From Theropithecus gelada (Eukaryota; Chordata; Mammalia; Primates; Cercopithecidae): DNA of 64,000 nt. This document shows positions 22,891 through 34,788 of this stretch, one piece after another. Position 1 is the first letter of the stretch. Every line of letters begins with the position of its first letter. The translations under genes and the position numbers were made by a program. The stretch covers positions 153,442,645-153,506,644 of the forward strand of contig NC_037671.1 of NCBI RefSeq assembly GCF_003255815.1, written 5' to 3'. Under the pieces are notes generated by a model. It searched no databases. It saw only the letters and a list, made by a program, of their open reading frames with translations, and was not told where the DNA came from.

Positions 22891-23209
22891 TCTCCTCAAA
22901 GTTCAGGAAGTTGTGGGAGATATTGTCAGGCACATTGATTAGTTTTTGCATCTAGGACTCTTCCAGATTTCAGTCCTCTTTGCCAGTCCACACAGATTCT
23001 AGTTAGGCTGGTTTCTCCTCATTCCTGTAAAGTCTTTCAATCTATGACAGGTCACTTGCTGCCCACCAGTACATAGGCAAGATACTTACCCCTAGGCATG
23101 GAAACTGTCTTGACTTGCTTCTCCTTCATGTAAGGTTCATTTCTTGCTGAGATTTGGCTCCTCAAGGCTTCCAGGCATCCATACCTGTTGATCCTCCGTA
23201 GAATATCAT
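22891..23209. other. Unassigned spacer
   Basis: About 320 bases without a recognised repeat. A 74-codon minus frame at 23052-23276 has no family match and runs into the DNA transposon. Confidence 0.4.
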
Positions 23210-24465
23210 GTACAGTCATGCACTGCATAGCCATGTTTTGGTCAACAATGGATAGCATATACAATGATGGTCCCATAAGATTATAATGGATCTGAAAATT
23301 TTCTCCTATTACCTGGTAACACAGTAACTATCATAACATCATAGTGCAACACGTCACTTACATGTTTGTGGCGATGGTGGTGTAAACAAACCTATTGTGC
23401 TGCTAGTCATATAAAAGTATATTGTATACAATTATGTATAGTACATAACACTTGATAAAGATAATAAACAATGATGTTACAGATATATGTATTTACTATA
23501 CTATAGTTTTTATCATTATTTTTAAAGTGTATTTCTTCTACTTATATAAAAAAAGGTAACTGTAAAACAGCCTCAGGCAGGTCCTTCAGGAGGTCTTATA
23601 GAAGAAGGCATTGTTATCATAGGAGATGACAGCTCCATGCGTGTTATAGTCCTTGAAAACCTTCCTGTGGCAGAGATGTGGAAGCAGAAGACAGTGATAT
23701 TGATCCTGACCCTGTGTAGGCCTAGGCTAATGTGTATGTTTGGGTCTTAGTTTTCAATAAAATCTTTAAAAAATAAAAATAAAAAAACTTTAGCGACAGA
23801 GCAAGACTCCGTCTCAAAAAAAAAAAAAAAAAACTTTAAATCCAATAAAGTTTATAGAATAAACATAGAATACATTTTTATTTATAAAAAGGATAAAAAG
23901 GATAGCTGAATTTTTGTACACCTGTTCAATGCGTTTCTGTTTTAAGCTAATTGTTACTTCAAAACAGTCAAAAAGTTTAAAAATTAAAAATTTTATGAAG
24001 TAAAAATGTTATTGAAGAGAAATTTTTTTTTATAAATTAGTGTAGCCTAAGTGTACAGTGTTTATAAGTCTATAGCAGTAGAGTACAGTAATATCCTAGG
24101 CCTTCACATTCACTCATCACTCACGCACTGATTTACCCAGAGCAATTTCCGGTCTTGCAAGCTCCATTTAAGGTAATTGCCCTATATAGGTGTACCATTT
24201 TTTATCTTTTCTATTGTATTTTTACTGTAACATTTCCATGTTTCAGTATGTTTAGATATACAAGTACTTATTGTGTTACAATAGCCTACGGTATTCAGTA
24301 CAGCAACATGCTGTACAGGTTGTATAGCTTTGTAGTCTAGGAGCAAAAGTCTATACCTTTTTATATATACCTTTTATATAGTCTACTTATGTAGTAGACT
24401 ATATCATCTAAGTTTGCACAGCAGTAAAATCACCTAACGGTGCATTTCTCAGAACAGCTCTCTGT
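23210..24465 (+). mobile_element. DNA transposon remnant, about 1.25 kb
   Basis: Left end 'tacagtcatgcactgcatag', then 'gatggtcccataagattata', 'aaaacagcctcaggcagg', 'gtgtaggcctaggctaatgt', 'aatgtcctagg'-like text near 24092, and a right part complementary to the left ('cctaacggtgcatttctcag'). This is a recognisable primate cut-and-paste element, probably Tigger-related, whose name I do not recall with certainty. The extreme right terminus is missing. Confidence 0.7.
23793..23838 (+). mobile_element. Very short Alu 3' tail insertion
   Basis: Only the last 23 bases of an Alu ('gcgacagagcaagactcc' and 'gtctc') plus a poly-A run, flanked on both sides by 'aaaaaaacttta' (upstream at 23781-23792). 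It lies inside the DNA transposon, so the host sequence shows the insertion. Confidence 0.8.
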
Positions 24466-25050
24466 TTTTAAGGGACATATGTCTGTATATGTTTATTATT
24501 TATTATTTTTTGGTGGATATATTTTTAAATCTTTCTGCATCCTACTCAAAAGCAGAAATTATTTCAGCCATCTTATATTGTGCCTTCTGTTTGTGGAGAT
24601 AGAATTATCTCTACTGTCTGTGTTCACCGACAGACCAATTTCTTTCCTACCATCCTTTTATTAAGGGTACGGCCATCCCTGAGTGCGGCTACAAGTAGGT
24701 CCAAGATTTTGTCTCTTAGTTTCTATCTGCACTTTAAAATACAAACCATTAGTTCATTGAAGTCAATAAATCGTTCATGAAGAGTGATGATTAGGTTTTA
24801 GTGTACCACACAGGTTATTAGTGCTTTGTTTCTATTCTCTATTCTGTCACTCACCCTTTTAGCAACTCGTGGGGGAGTTCCCCCATCCCCAATGCGCTAA
24901 ACTATACCTATGAAAGCTTGTTTTCTAGATTTTATTCAGCATTTCTAGGGGTTCCGTGGTTGGACAATATCTACTGTGCCATATTGACAGAAAACAGAAG
25001 TCCCTTCTTATGCCTCCATGTAACTTTTAACCTTTCCATCACACAATCTG
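24466..25050. other. Unassigned intergenic DNA
   Basis: No repeat family recognised. A short palindrome 'tgggggagttcccccat' is at about 24870-24886. Overlapping plus frames of 66-86 codons have no protein-family character. Confidence 0.4.
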
Positions 25051-25275
25051 GAAATACTGTTTTTCTTCTTCTGAAACCCTTCAGAATTTTTCAGTTCCCC
25101 CTTAATGACACTTATCGTGTTCTCTGTTATGTCATTATTAGTTTGCATGCATGTCCTAGATGTACTATAAGAATGTAAGTTTAATAACGAAATAATTTTC
25201 TTATATTCTTTATATCTTTAGGGCCAGGTGTGATACATTGCAATATACTATGCACTCAGTGGAATAACTGATGTA
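25051..25275 (+). mobile_element. L2 3' end
   Basis: Order of words fits the ancient LINE2 3' end: 'gaacccttcagaatttttca'-type text, 'ctataagaatgtaag', 'tctttagggccaggtgtgat', then 'tatactatgcactcagtgga' in the place of the usual 'agtaggtgctcaataaa'. Diverged. Confidence 0.45.
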
Positions 25276-25459
25276 TGGAGAGCATAATAATGTCAATGAA
25301 TTTCTCCAGACAAAAAGCAAAACATTTCCGTGACCCAGGTAAAATTCTGCAGTTTTGATCCCTTTAGCTGTAGAAACAGACAAGAAAAAAATCCAAAGAC
25401 AAGAAGACAATGGTGCTTTTCTCAAGTCAATTACAGCAAAGTTATATTGCCTTCATTAT

Positions 25460-25633
25460 ATAGTTGCCAGATTTAGCAAATAATTATAATAATATAAATC
25501 TTCCCATTAAATTTGAATTTCAAATAAACAATGAATTTTTAAATATATAAGTATGTCTCAAATCGCCATATTTGTTGTTTATCTGGAATTCAAATTTAAA
25601 TAGATGTCCTGTATTTTATCTGGTAACCCCATT
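25460..25633. mobile_element. Palindromic non-autonomous DNA transposon
   Basis: The two halves are inverted: 'gttgccagatttagcaaata' against 'atctggtaac', 'aaatttgaatttcaaataaa' against 'ggaattcaaatttaaat', 'aacaatgaat' against 'tttgttgtttat'. It matches a known palindromic primate element (MER53-like, name from memory). Confidence 0.65.
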
Positions 25634-25732
25634 CACATTACAAGTAGGATGCTCAGAATCTAAACTTCAGGTTTAGACTCCTTGGACTGTATCCTATACC
25701 CCAAATATCTCTCTCAATGCCACTTCTCTCAT

Positions 25733-27131
25733 TATCAGGAGAACCCACTCACGATGTTTAACGTGGGTTCTTTTCTATTTCCGAAGTGTCTTCGCTGGGT
25801 TGAGAAATAAAGCGAAAGAGCACAAGAGAGAGAAATTTAAAGCTGGGTGTCCGGGGAAGACATCACATGTCGCAGGATCCGTGATGTTCCCCCAGCCGTA
25901 AAACCAGCAAGTTTTTATTAGCGATTTTCAAAAGGGGAGGGAGTGCACGAATAGGGTGTGGGTCACAGAGATCACATACTTCACAAGGTAATAAAATATC
26001 ACAAAGCAAATGGAGGCAGGGTGAGATCACAGGACCACCGGACGAAGTGAAATTAAAATTGCTAATGAAGTTTCGGGCATGCATTGTTATTGATAACATC
26101 TTATCAGGAAACAGGGTTTCAGAGCAGATAACCTGTCTGACCACAGTTTATTAGGTGTGTATTTTCCTCCACCTAATAAGCCTGGGAGCGCTACAGGAGA
26201 CCGGGGCTTATTTCATCCCTTTGGCTTCAACCTTAAAAAAAGAGACACCTGCTGGCCGGGCTCGGTGGCTCACGCCTGTAATCCCAGCACTTTGGGAGGC
26301 CCAGAGGGGTGGATCACTAGGTCAGGAGATTGAGACCATCCTGGCTAACACGGTGAAACCCTGTCTCTACTAAAAAATACAAAAAACTAGCCGGGCGAGG
26401 TGGCGGGCGCCTGTAGTCCCAGCTACTCCGGAGGCTGAGGCAGGAGAATGGTGTAAACCCGGGAGGCGGAGCTTGCACTGAGCTGAGATCCGGCCACTGC
26501 ACTCCAGCCCGGGCGACAGAGCGAGACTCAGTCTCAAAAAAAAAAAAAAAAAAAAAAAGAGACACCTTAAAAAGGGGCCGTCTATAAGCCTGCCTTCAGG
26601 GCGCATTCTCTTTCTCAGGGATGTTCCCTGCTGAGAAAAAGAATTCAGCGATATTTCTCCTATTTGCTTATGAAAGAGGAGGAATATAGCTCTGTTCCAT
26701 CGGCTCACTGGCAGCCAGTTCAAAGTTACCTCTCCTACCCTGAACATCCCTGTTATCCTGTTCTTTTTTTAAGATGCCCAGATTTCATATTGTTCAAACA
26801 CACATGCTCTACAAACAATTTGTGCAGTTGATACAATCACAGGGTCCTGAGGTGACATTCATCCTCCTCAGTTTACGAAGAAGATGACCGGATTAAGAGA
26901 TTAAAGTAAAGACAGGCATAGGAAAACACAAGGGTATGGATTGGGGAAGTGATAAGTGTCTATGAAATCTTCACAATTTATGTTCAGAGAGTACAGTAAA
27001 GACAGGTGTAAGAAATTATGCAAGTATTAATTTGGGGAACTAATAAATGTTCATGAAATCTTCACAACTTATGTTTTTCTGCCGCGGCTTCAGCTGGTCC
27101 CTCCATTCAGGGTCCCTGACTTCCCCCAACG
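25733..27131 (-). mobile_element. MER11 LTR (ERVK), minus strand, with Alu inside
   Basis: Minus-strand text follows MER11: 'gtcagggaccctgaatgg', 'gaacaggataacagggatg', 'gaattctttttctcagcagg', 'gataagatgttatcaataac', 'ctaataaaaacttgctggtt', 'gcgaagacacttcgg'. A perfect 6-bp target duplication 'tctcat' (25727-25732 and 27132-27137) is typical of ERVK integration. An internal repeat of about 90 bp lies at 26900-27075. About 1.09 kb without the Alu; no internal retroviral genes attached. Confidence 0.93.
26254..26558 (+). mobile_element. AluY of Old World monkey type inside MER11
   Basis: 'ggccgggctcggtggctcac' through 'gatccggccactgcactcc' to poly-A. Target duplication 'aaaaaagagacacct' on both sides. 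Younger than the MER11 it interrupts. Minus-strand frames of 82 and 125 codons are Alu/MER11 translations. Confidence 0.97.
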
Positions 27132-27137
27132 TCTCAT

Positions 27138-28290
27138 GAGGGTAATTTCCTTAGTATTCTTTTTGTTTTTCAAGAGTGCGATTAGCAAATTGACAAAACT
27201 AAGCTGTGTTGCATGAATAATAGTAGGTATATCCTGGAATTTGCAAATCTCATGTAATATGTGCCTAAGGTAACAGTGTTCTTTTGGATTCAATAATCCG
27301 AATAGATGATTCTATTAATGGATATCTCAAACCAGAGACAAAAATATCAACAAAAAGCAAGGAAGATACTTGTCTTCCAAACAACTCAATAAGGTGACTG
27401 TTAGTGATGCCCATGTTTGGAGGAGTTTTCCTGCCTGTTGGAACCCCTAGCATGCAGATTTTGTGATTATTAGCTATCTTGTGTTAACTGTAATTGAAAA
27501 CATTTTTTGTTTTTTAAAAAGATATTAAAAATTTCATATGATCACCTGCAGTCTTGCATTCTAAAAATTTAGTAAAAATCATATTAAAAATACAACCAAA
27601 ACTCGTCATAAATAGGTCTTTTAGACACAAAATTGCACACACCACCAGAATTTCTCTCCAGATCACATACTACTTACTGCACACCACAACTTCACCACTA
27701 TTAAAGTATGCAAGAAGTCTAGAAATCAAATAGACACATTATTGGAATCATGAACAAATAAACTGCTACCTAAAATTATTGTTGTTATTATTATTATTAT
27801 CAGAAGAGGGAAGAGAATATGGAATTGTTAAATGTTTCAAGTGAAATAAAAAGAAGTTTTTGAGTATTTTAAGTACATGTTTTGTTTTGTGAGACAACAG
27901 AGATTTTAAATTACAGCAGAAATAATGGTTACATGGAATATAAGGAAATAGTTGTATGGAGTATAATCCAGGAAGATAACTGACAACTGTGGACAATTTT
28001 CAGAGGAACACTTATGATCATCTTTTTCAGATGGATATCTTCTTGATGATTTTGCACATTCTACAGATTTCTCTGTGGTTTGTTTATATATAATGAGTCA
28101 GATTTTAGGAATGGAAAGGACCATTTTCTTGTGGTTCTCAACCATTTTCCCCCTACTCAACACACCTGAGGAAAACAACCAACTCCTAAAGGTAACCACT
28201 GGAGTGGTTCCCAAAGTGGTGGTAGTTCAGAATTCAGGTGAAGGATTGGGAGGCTACAGAGTGACATAAGTAGTTTGATGAAGTCCTCCA
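27138..28290. other. Unassigned intergenic DNA
   Basis: No family recognised. It includes a small (TTA)n run at 27778-27799. No splice-flanked open frame was noticed. Confidence 0.45.
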
Positions 28291-28305
28291 AATAATTCTG
28301 GCATC

Positions 28306-28592
28306 CGGCTAGGTGCAATGACTCACGCCTATAATCCCAGCACTTTGGGAGGCCTAGGCAGGGGGATCACCTGAGGGCAGGAGTTTGAGACCAGCCTGGC
28401 CAATATGGCAAAATCCCATCTCTACTAAAAATACAAAAATTAGCCGGGTGTGGTGATGGGTGCCTGTAATCCCAGCTACTCAGGAGGCTGAGGCAGAATC
28501 ACTTGAACTGGGGAGGTAGAGGATGCGGTGAGCTGAGATCACACCACTGCACTCCAGCCTGGACAACAGAGTGAGACTCTCAAAATAATAAT
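28306..28592 (+). mobile_element. AluS-like, plus strand
   Basis: 'cggctaggtgcaatgactca' to 'gagactctcaaaataataat'. Target duplication 'aataattctggcatc' / 'aataattctggtatc' at about 28291-28305 and 28593-28607. A 12-base deletion removes part of the right arm near 28495. Confidence 0.95.
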
Positions 28593-28607
28593 AATAATTC
28601 TGGTATC

Positions 28608-29530
28608 ATTTTTCCTTTCTGAAGGATCATATATCTAATATAAACTTTTGTTTTTAATGAGGTAATTGAGAGTCAGTTTTGTCCAACATTGCCGAGAAAA
28701 TCAGATAAGAAAACAGAATTGAAAACGATGTCTATGTCTCCCATTTTTAAATACAGTGCTCTTTCTAATGCATCATATTTTACCTTCCTCTTCATATACT
28801 TCTCTTAGTGACTGTAATGATTTATCACTTCAGTTCACAAACGCATGTGGATTCTTTGACCTTTTTCTTTTTCAAAAAACTGATTTTCTGTAACTGTGTT
28901 AAAACAGTGAGTCTCTGGCAGATAAATACTCAGACATGAATTGCCTTAGTTATTTCTACTCTGATGCTTCCTGACAAACTCAAAGGTATCAATATAGTTC
29001 TACCAGTCTTTAAGCAGATCTTGTCTTTTTGTATTACATAAGGTTTTGGAACACATTGTTAGAATCTTTAATGAAGGATGAAAAATGTCAGACCTCTTGC
29101 CCTAATGATTAATTCTGATTAACTCATTTAACCAATCTGGTTTATAATTCCATCCTGTGGTTTCACTAATTTCATAAGTTCAGACAGTCCTATAACAAGG
29201 AGGATAATCTTATGGGACAGTAGTCAGAGATGATGCACAGTCCTTTTCTGGTATCAGAGACAAGTGGGTGAAAAGAGGCATTGGCATGCAGCTGAGATCT
29301 GTCAGTTCCTGCTCATGGCACCTGGTTCTTGGGTGAGAATCAGAGCCAATTTCATCATATCAAAATTACTAATCCTACTCACTATGTAAATTATTTTACA
29401 TCCATCAATCTAATTTCTGAGCTTTGAGAGATACCCTTTTTTTGTTATGTCTTGAACTTTCTTTTGGTCTATTAAATATCTGTGTATATAAACTCATCAG
29501 AATTATATAATTTTTAGTATACATTCATTT
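28608..29530. other. Unassigned intergenic DNA
   Basis: About 0.9 kb without recognised repeats or genes. Confidence 0.45.
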
Positions 29531-30160
29531 ATGTTAAAAATATAGTCATTGAGCTCCTCCTATATGCCAAACATTGTCCTAAGTCATGGGTACAGCACAG
29601 TCACTACAACAGTCTTTGCTCTCATGGAGTTTATAGCCTGGTTGAAACTTACAATTTTACAGTCTGGCTGGTAAAGATTTTACACACACACACATATGCG
29701 TGTGTGTGTGTATATATATGTTTATAAATATGTATGTATATGTCTGTGGGTATATGGTGATAAGGGGTAATAAAATAAAGTGAGTAAGGGGACAGAATTT
29801 CCCAGGGGTGTTATTTTAGCTAGACAGCAAATGCCTCCCATATGTAGTAATGTATAAGTGGAGATATAGATTAAGTGAAGGAGTGAGCCAGGGTGAAATC
29901 AGACAAAAGAACATTTCAATTCTTGCTTTGGGAGGAGCTTGGTTTGTATGTTTGTAGAATTGCGGAGAGGTGATTTGGTAGGAGCACCATGACAGGAAAG
30001 TGAGAGAACCTGGCATCTGAGAAGTTTTCAGGAACCAGGTGATGTAGGGCTTTGTAGGCCTAGTAAAGAGTTTGGACTTTATTCTCTATAAAATGTGCAT
30101 ATACTGGAGGGTTTTGAGTTGATGAAGGACATGATCTTGTTTATGTTTTTAAAAATAGTA
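29531..30160 (+). mobile_element. Ancient mammal-wide repeat (family uncertain)
   Basis: Phrases 'attgagctcctcctatatgc', 'ctctcatggagtttatagcc', 'gatgtagggctttgtaggcc', 'ggagggttttgagttgatga' and 'ggacatgatcttgtttatgt' occur in this order in a widespread old mammalian repeat. I cannot give its exact name. A purine-pyrimidine tract interrupts it at 29681-29721. Confidence 0.55.
29681..29721. repeat. 41-base alternating pyrimidine-purine tract
   Basis: A strict alternation: a (CA) run, a central 'tatgcg', a (TG) run, then 'tatatatg'. The CA and TG halves are reverse complements (one mismatch pair at the centre), so the tract is both a hairpin and a potential Z-DNA former. Confidence 0.95.
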
Positions 30161-30904
30161 CAGGAAAACACCAGCAAGATGGGAGATTAGAGATGCCTGG
30201 CATTTATCCTCTCAAAAACAAAGGACTAAGGCAGAAGATACACAGCTAAGATTTGACTGGGGAGAGTGCTGGAGTGCAGTGGGGGAGTGGAGAGGTACCG
30301 ATGGTGACTGGAGATCCAAGAGGGAAGTGTGGAGGTGCCTCACCTCTGCAGCCCCATCTCCCCTAGCCTGGATAAGACCTGATTGGAGTCAGAATGGATT
30401 CTTGTTGAGGGGAAAAGGTAGGTAGAAGAATTCCACAGCCTCCATTGCCATAACAAACACCTATAGTCCTTGTAACAGGAGACTCCCACAATCTCCCAGG
30501 TTGGAGAACTTCCAGGTTTTCATGCCACTGCATTGCCCTGGATTGGGAGCACAGGGTGTGTACTCCTCACACCCCATCCACTCCCTGTGAAGCAACTTGT
30601 TTCAGCACGGTGCCATCTTGAGAATGGAACTACCTCTGAAGTGCGCCCTCCTCTGGAGGCCAGTGGCCACTGTAATTCCCCAGCATTGAGGCTCCATTTT
30701 TGTTCCTCCAAGCGCACGTCAGTGGCTGAACACCACAACCCCAGTAGTATGGAACCTAAGCCCAGGATTGGTTGTGATGTTGTTCCTAGGCAGGAGGGAA
30801 GTCAACTCCTGTTACCCTAACTTCCAGTCAGAGAAACAATCTGATATTCCCACCGAGAACCTGCCCTTAAGCTGGTCAAACTGCTACGTACTCTTCCCAC
30901 CAAG

Positions 30905-31860
30905 CGGGAGAGGCCTTCAAGCCTCCGAGCAGCTGACTTGCTCCCAGGCCAGCAAAGCGGCTACGTACCTGATTCAAGAACCTGAGTAACAACCCTGAGG
31001 GCCCCACCCCATGGCAGACGAGCCCTTAACCTGCCCAGTGGCCCTGTACCCGCAGCCAGAGCCTGAGAAAAACCTCTATGGGTTGCCCGTAGCATAAACA
31101 CCCTAGGCCAGCTGAGCAGCTGTGTACCCATGCCCCAGGACTGAGAGAGACCTCTGCAGGCTTCCCCCGGTGGGCAGGCCCCCAGGCCAGTCAAGCAGCT
31201 GTCTGCCCATTGATATGCTTTGACTGTGTCCCCACTCAAATCTCAATTTGAATTTTATCTCCCAGAATTCCCACATGTTGTGGGAGGGAGCCAGCGGGGC
31301 GGAGGGAGTGGGGTAATTGAATCATGGGTGCTGGTCCTTTCCTGTGTCATTCTTCTGATAGTGAAGAAGTTTCACAAGATCTGATGGATTTATCAGGGGT
31401 TTCTGCTCTTGCTTCTTCCTCATTTTTCTCTTGCTGCTGCCATGTAAGATGTGCCTTTTACCTCCCACCATAATTCTGAGGCCTCCCCAGCTATATGGAA
31501 CTGTAAGTCCAATTGAACCTCTTTTTGTTCCCAGTTTTAGGTATGTCTTTATCAGCAGCGTGAAAATGAACGAATACACCCATGCTCCAAGCCGAAAACT
31601 AGCCCCGTGGGCCACCCCCCACAGATATAACCCCAGGCCAGCCAAGCAGCTTTGCACCTATAGCCCACTCCTGAGAAGCAGCCCTGCAGGCTGCCCCTGG
31701 CATACACACCCCTAAGTCAGCCAAGCAGTTTTGCGCCCACATCTCATGCTGGAGAAATAGTCCCACTAGGCCACTCACAGCAGATATGCACCTAAACCAA
31801 CTGAGAAGCTGTGTAGCCATATACCAGACCTGAGAAACAGCTCTATCAGCTGCCCCTGTT
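30905..31860 (+). repeat. About 77-bp tandem repeats in the L1 5' UTR
   Basis: Roughly seven diverged copies, marked by variants of 'ccaggccagccaagcagctg' followed by 'tgtaccc', near 30947, 31027, 31108, 31186, 31630, 31706 and 31794. Spacing is 70-85 bp once the THE1 LTR at 31211-31578 is removed. The repeats create spurious frames such as 30961-31239 minus. Confidence 0.8.
31211..31578 (+). mobile_element. Solo THE1 LTR, plus strand
   Basis: Starts 'tgatatgctttgactgtgtc', includes 'cacatgttgtgggaggga', 'gccatgtaagatgtgcctt', and ends 'tgaaaatgaacgaataca'. Perfect 5-bp duplication 'cccat' (31206-31210 and 31579-31583), as expected for MaLR/ERVL elements. Inserted in the L1 5' UTR repeats. 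Confidence 0.95.
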
Positions 31861-32258
31861 GGCCAAAACCCACCATGCCCCCACGTTGGCCAAAATCGAC
31901 CAAAACCAAGATGGTGACAAGAAGTGATTTCTGGTCGTCCTCACTGCTCATTATATGCTAATTATAAGGCATAAGCATGCTTAACGACACTCCTACAAGC
32001 ACCATGACAGTTTACAGATGCCATGGCAACAGCCAGAGGTTGCCCCATGTGGTCTAAAAAGGAGAGGAACTCTCAACTTTGGGAATTGCCCACCCCTTTC
32101 CTGGAAAATTCGTGAACACTCCACCCCTTGTTTAGCATATAATCAAGAAATAACCATAAAATAGCCAATGAGCAGCCCATGCTGCCGTCTGCTTATGGAG
32201 TAGTCATTGTTTATTCCTTTAATGAACTTGCTTTCACGTAAGAAAAAAAAAAGAAAAG
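31861..32258 (+). mobile_element. ERV1-like LTR piece ending in poly-A
   Basis: Recognisable ERV1 LTR phrases: 'ctcattatatgctaattata', 'gcaccatgacagtttacaga', 'ccttgtttagcatataatca', 'gaacttgctttcacgt'. U5 is absent: sequence turns into an A-rich run about 20 bases after the position of the poly-A signal (here 'aatgaa'). Confidence 0.65.
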
Positions 32259-32262
32259 AAAG

Positions 32263-32690
32263 AAGCCAGGAATAAAAAGTTAAACACTGCATGTTCTCAC
32301 TCATAGGCAGATACTAAAAATAGTTGATGTTATAAAAGTAACAAGCAGAACAGAGGATACTAGAGACCAGGAACCGTAGAGAGAAATGGGAGTTCAGGAG
32401 ACATTTGTTGAAGAATGCAACATATATAGCTAGATAGGAGGAATAAGTTCTAAGGTTCTGTACCACTATAGGATGAGTATAGTTAATAATAATATATAAT
32501 TTTAAATGGCTAGAAGGAAGACATTGAATGTTCCTAGCAAAAAGAAATGATAAATGTTCAAGATAATGAATATGTTAATTACCCCAATCTGATCACTATA
32601 CATCATGTGTGTTGAACATTACTATGTATGCCATTAATGTGTATAATTAATATTTGTCAGTTCAAAAAATAAAATAAATATTAGTCAGAA
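32263..32690 (+). mobile_element. L1MA-type 3' end, 5'-truncated
   Basis: 'tgttctcactcataggcag', 'gatactagagaccagg', 'gctagataggaggaataagt', 'gactatagttaata'-type text, 'aaatgataaatgttcaagat', 'attaccccaatctgatcact', then 'tcaaaaaataaaataaat'. This is the typical L1MA 3' UTR. It separates the two parts of the surrounding L1 5' UTR. Confidence 0.8.
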
Positions 32691-33789
32691 AAACCAGCGG
32701 CAGTGGAGAAGGAGCAAGAAATCTGTAACTGGTTGTGAGCAATTAATTGTAAACACCACTGCACTTGGACCTACCCCGAAGGCATTTTAAAGGGAATGTT
32801 TTCAATATTTTCCATTAGGATGGGGGCAGTCTGATCTCAGTGCCCCACTGTCTCCTGGCCTTTTCTGGAGCCCCAGCCTTGCTGTAGCCACTTGCAGAAC
32901 AGCCTTGAATGCCCAACCAGGGTGCTCCTGAGGCCATCATAGCTCCTTCACTGGGAGACTGTGCCTGACTATCAGCACCCCCTGACATGCAACTACCCAT
33001 CTGCAGCCTCTCCCCATTGCAACCTCCCCCAACCACTTTGCAGATGCACACTCACCAATGCCTGCCCCGGACACTGTTTTGCTGGCACATGCAGGTGGAC
33101 TTTGCCTCTTCTCCTCCACTAGAATGCATGCACACACTAATTGCTCCACTGCCACTGCCACAAATGTGCTTGTATGGATAATGCTGCCAAACCCCCATGG
33201 GCACCCCACCCCCACCAATGTGTGGGCACCTTTCTGCACCACTGTTGCCAGTGTGAGCATGTGCATAGATGCTGGCCTCCCACCCTCACCCATGCCCCAC
33301 CCCTGCCAATGCACATGTAGCTCACCATGCCATGGCTCCTGCTGGTATGCAGTTTCAGTTAAGGATACCACTGCTATTGCCCCAGTGAAGCACTGTGGTA
33401 GGCACTCCTCATTGAATGTTGATGCCAGCAGACCTGGAACACTTCAGCCCCAAAATGCAGCAGGTTTCTAACCTCAAGGGGTCACAGAACAAAGCAATGG
33501 GCCTAGAAACAGCCCTTCAGGGCTATAGCACACAACCCAGGAGTGATAAGCTGAGCCTTGGTCTCCTGAAATCTCCCAGTAACAAAACCAGTCAGGTGAG
33601 CCCACCTTATACAACAATCAAACCCTCAAGGTATCAAATATAAAAGGAAAAAAACCTCATCCAAAGGACAGCAACTTCAAAGATTAAAGGAATATCAACT
33701 CACGCAGATGAGAAAGAACCAGCACAAGAACTCTGACAACTCAAAAAGCCAGAGTGCCTTCTTATTTCCAAATGAACACCCAAGTTCCC

Positions 33790-34690
33790 CAGCAATGGTT
33801 GTTAACCAAAAATGGCTGAAATGACAGACAGAGTTCAGAACCTGGATAGGAATAAAGATCATCAAGATTCAGGAGAAAGTTGAAACCCAATCCAAGGAAT
33901 CTAAGGAATCTAATAAAACAATACAAAGAATGAAAGATGAAATAGCCATTTTAAGAAAGAACAAAACTGATCCAAGGGGGCTGAAAAAATCACTACAAGA
34001 ATTTCATAACACAATTGCAAGTATTAACAGCAGATTGGACCAAAGTGAGGAAAGAATCTCAGAGCTCAAAGACTGGTTCTTGGAATCAACACAGTCAAAT
34101 GAAAATAAGGAAAAATAATAAAAAGAAATGAGCAAAACCTCTGGGAAATATGGGATTATATGAGGAAAACAAGTCTGTGACTCACTGATGTCTTTAAAGG
34201 GAGGGAGAGAAAGCAAGCAACTTGGAAAACATATTTGAGGATACTGTCTTATGAAAATTCCCCCAACCTCACTAGAGACTAGGCCAACATTCAAATTCTG
34301 GAATTGTGAATAACGCCTGTGAGATACCACAAAAAGATGACCATCCCCATTACACATAATTATCAGATTCTCCAAGGTCAACATGAAAGAAAAGGGGCAG
34401 GTTACCTACAAAGGGAACACAATTAAGCAAACAGTACAAACTTTCAGCAGAAACTCTAAAAGCAAGAAGCATTTGGGGACCTATATTCAGTATTCTTAAG
34501 GAAAGAAATTCCAACCAAGAATTTCATATCTAGCCAAACTAAGCTTCGTAAGTGATAGAGAAATAAGATCCTTTTCAGACAAGCAAATGCTAAGGAAATT
34601 TACCACGAGACCTGCCTTATAAGGTATCTTTGCCTTATAAGGTGTCTTTAAGGGAGTGCTAAATATGGAAACCAAAGACTGTTACAGCCA
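33790..34690 (+). pseudogene. L1 ORF1 remnant (RNA-binding protein), broken
   Basis: L1 ORF1p is the RNA-binding, coiled-coil trimer packaged with L1 RNA. Here the text runs from the coiled-coil part ('caaagtgaggaaagaatctc') through the RRM/C-terminal part ('gtcaacatgaaagaa', 'aaccaagaatttcatatcta'). Several stops and frameshifts break it; the longest open piece is 62 codons (33930-34118). Confidence 0.85.
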
Positions 34691-34788
34691 CCACCACACA
34701 TAAAAAAACCACTTAAGGACATAGACCATTGACACAATAAAGCAACTACACAATCAAGTCTGCGTAATAACCAGCTAACAACACACTG

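Noticed and set aside
26317..26747. 125- and 82-codon minus frames
   Set aside because: They are antisense Alu joined to MER11 LTR sequence, without start or splice context.
32815..33471. Cluster of frames of 137-144 codons on both strands, GC-rich, rich in Cys, His and Pro
   Set aside because: Position and context are the 5' UTR of the old L1 just before ORF1; composition explains the open frames and no family is recognised.
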